From: a bacterium
Lineage (GTDB): Bacteria > Cyanobacteriota > Vampirovibrionia > Obscuribacterales > Obscuribacteraceae
Assembly: GCA_030431355.1 (NCBI GenBank)
Contig: JAUIJG010000322.1
Coordinates: 1 to 6,113, forward strand
DNA: 6,113 nt
Direction: 5' to 3'
The translations under genes and the position numbers were made by a program. Shown here piece by piece: positions 5,746-6,113 of this stretch. A model generated the notes under the pieces. The model was not told the origin of the DNA, did no database searches, and saw only the letters and a program-made list of their open reading frames with translations. The stretch's first letter is position 1, and the number at the start of each line of letters is the position of its first letter.

Positions 5746-6113
5746 TTAAGGGTAGAGTCCTCGGTGCCATCTAGCTTCAACAACTCTATCGATGGCCAGT
5801 CTCATGGAAGACATTCTCAAGGAGCATTTGTACTCATCGGCCACTGCAAAAACTTTGTTGCAAATACGGTTGGTTATCTCTTCCAGCCTGGCCCAGACTT
5901 CCTCTTCTGTCCAGAGTAATCGCATCAGACCTTGAACCCATTCGAAATAGCCTACACTTACCGCACAACCGTTTGCGAGAATGTCGGGCACCACTATGAT
6001 GCCTTTGGAATCGAGAATCTCATCTGCTTCCGGAGTGATAGGGGCGTTGGCACCTTCGACTACGATTTTAGCTCTTATCTTGTCCACATTGTCACGGTTT
6101 ATCTGATACCTGA
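5746..6113 (-). CDS. Glutamate (Glu/Leu/Phe/Val) dehydrogenase, C-terminal part, cut by window edge
   Basis: This enzyme family oxidatively deaminates glutamate to 2-oxoglutarate (or aminates it in reverse) with NAD(P), linking nitrogen and carbon metabolism in the cytoplasm. The frame is open to the right edge and ends at TAA 5748-5746, so about 121 C-terminal residues are visible. They include the family motifs KIVVEGANAPITPEADEIL, GIIVVPDILANG and YFEWVQGLMRLLWTEEEV, and the C-terminal helix SLRMSSMRLAIDRVVEARWHRGLYP that folds back on the catalytic domain. GTG 6087-6085 is in frame but internal; upstream codons read RYQINRDN and join smoothly to VDKIRAK. One oddity: the usual ANAGGVTVSYFEW reads ANGCAVSVGYFEW, with Gly replacing the normally conserved substrate-site Ser. 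Because of this I leave the gene symbol blank; the product may be gdhA-like or a paralogue of different specificity. Confidence 0.93.
   Translation of the reverse strand, partial: RYQINRDNVDKIRAKIVVEGANAPITPEADEILDSKGIIVVPDILANGCAVSVGYFEWVQGLMRLLWTEEEVWARLEEITNRICNKVFAVADEYKCSLRMSSMRLAIDRVVEARWHRGLYP

Noticed and set aside
5457..5774. A 105-codon plus-strand frame opposite the membrane-anchored orphan.
   Set aside because: It is antisense to a longer frame with a clear membrane anchor and operon context; no independent support.

Overview
The window looks like ordinary bacterial chromosome. It has a rough, by-eye GC content just under 50 %, tight gene spacing, Shine-Dalgarno-type starts (an AGGAG before a GTG start at 2960, a GGAG before enolase) and two universal metabolic genes cut by the window edges. 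I see no transposase, phage gene, CRISPR array, tRNA or rRNA. The large radical SAM protein resembles, from memory, a protein family common in Cyanobacteria. With the GC content and the many lineage-restricted proteins, this fits a non-photosynthetic relative of Cyanobacteria (Melainabacteria/Vampirovibrionia, perhaps Obscuribacterales-like). That placement is inference from recall, not a search result.

Layout. (1) Positions 1-427, minus strand: N-terminal 142 codons of enolase, running off the left edge. (2) Positions 428-665: divergent regulatory region with a long imperfect palindrome, a TATAAT-type promoter box overlapping an opposite-strand box, a second strong hairpin, and an open frame (527-677) that looks coding but has no normal start codon. 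(3) Positions 666-1025, plus: small four-cysteine zinc-ribbon-like protein. (4) Positions 1190-2815, plus: radical SAM protein with an N-terminal B12-binding-like region. (5) Positions 2960-3901, plus: eIF-2B alpha/beta/delta-like (MtnA / ribose-1,5-bisphosphate isomerase superfamily) protein, followed after 21 bp by (6) 3923-4453, a small secreted protein of unknown function. (7) Positions 4449-4479: stem-loop holding both convergent stop codons. (8) Positions 4475-5737, minus: a single-pass membrane-anchored protein of unknown function, directly behind (9) 5746-6113, minus: the C-terminal part of a glutamate (Glu/Leu/Phe/Val) dehydrogenase, running off the right edge.

How they work together. 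Two transcription units can be argued: gdh followed by the anchored orphan (8 bp apart, minus strand), and the eIF2B-like gene followed by the secreted orphan (plus strand). Enolase and the zinc-ribbon gene are divergent and share a control region. I see no evidence for a defence system, biosynthetic cluster or other multi-gene novel system. The most interesting points are biochemical: an eIF2B/isomerase-fold protein that has lost the catalytic Cys, and a GDH with a Gly where glutamate dehydrogenases normally have the substrate-binding Ser. The structured enolase/zinc-ribbon intergenic region is also worth a look.
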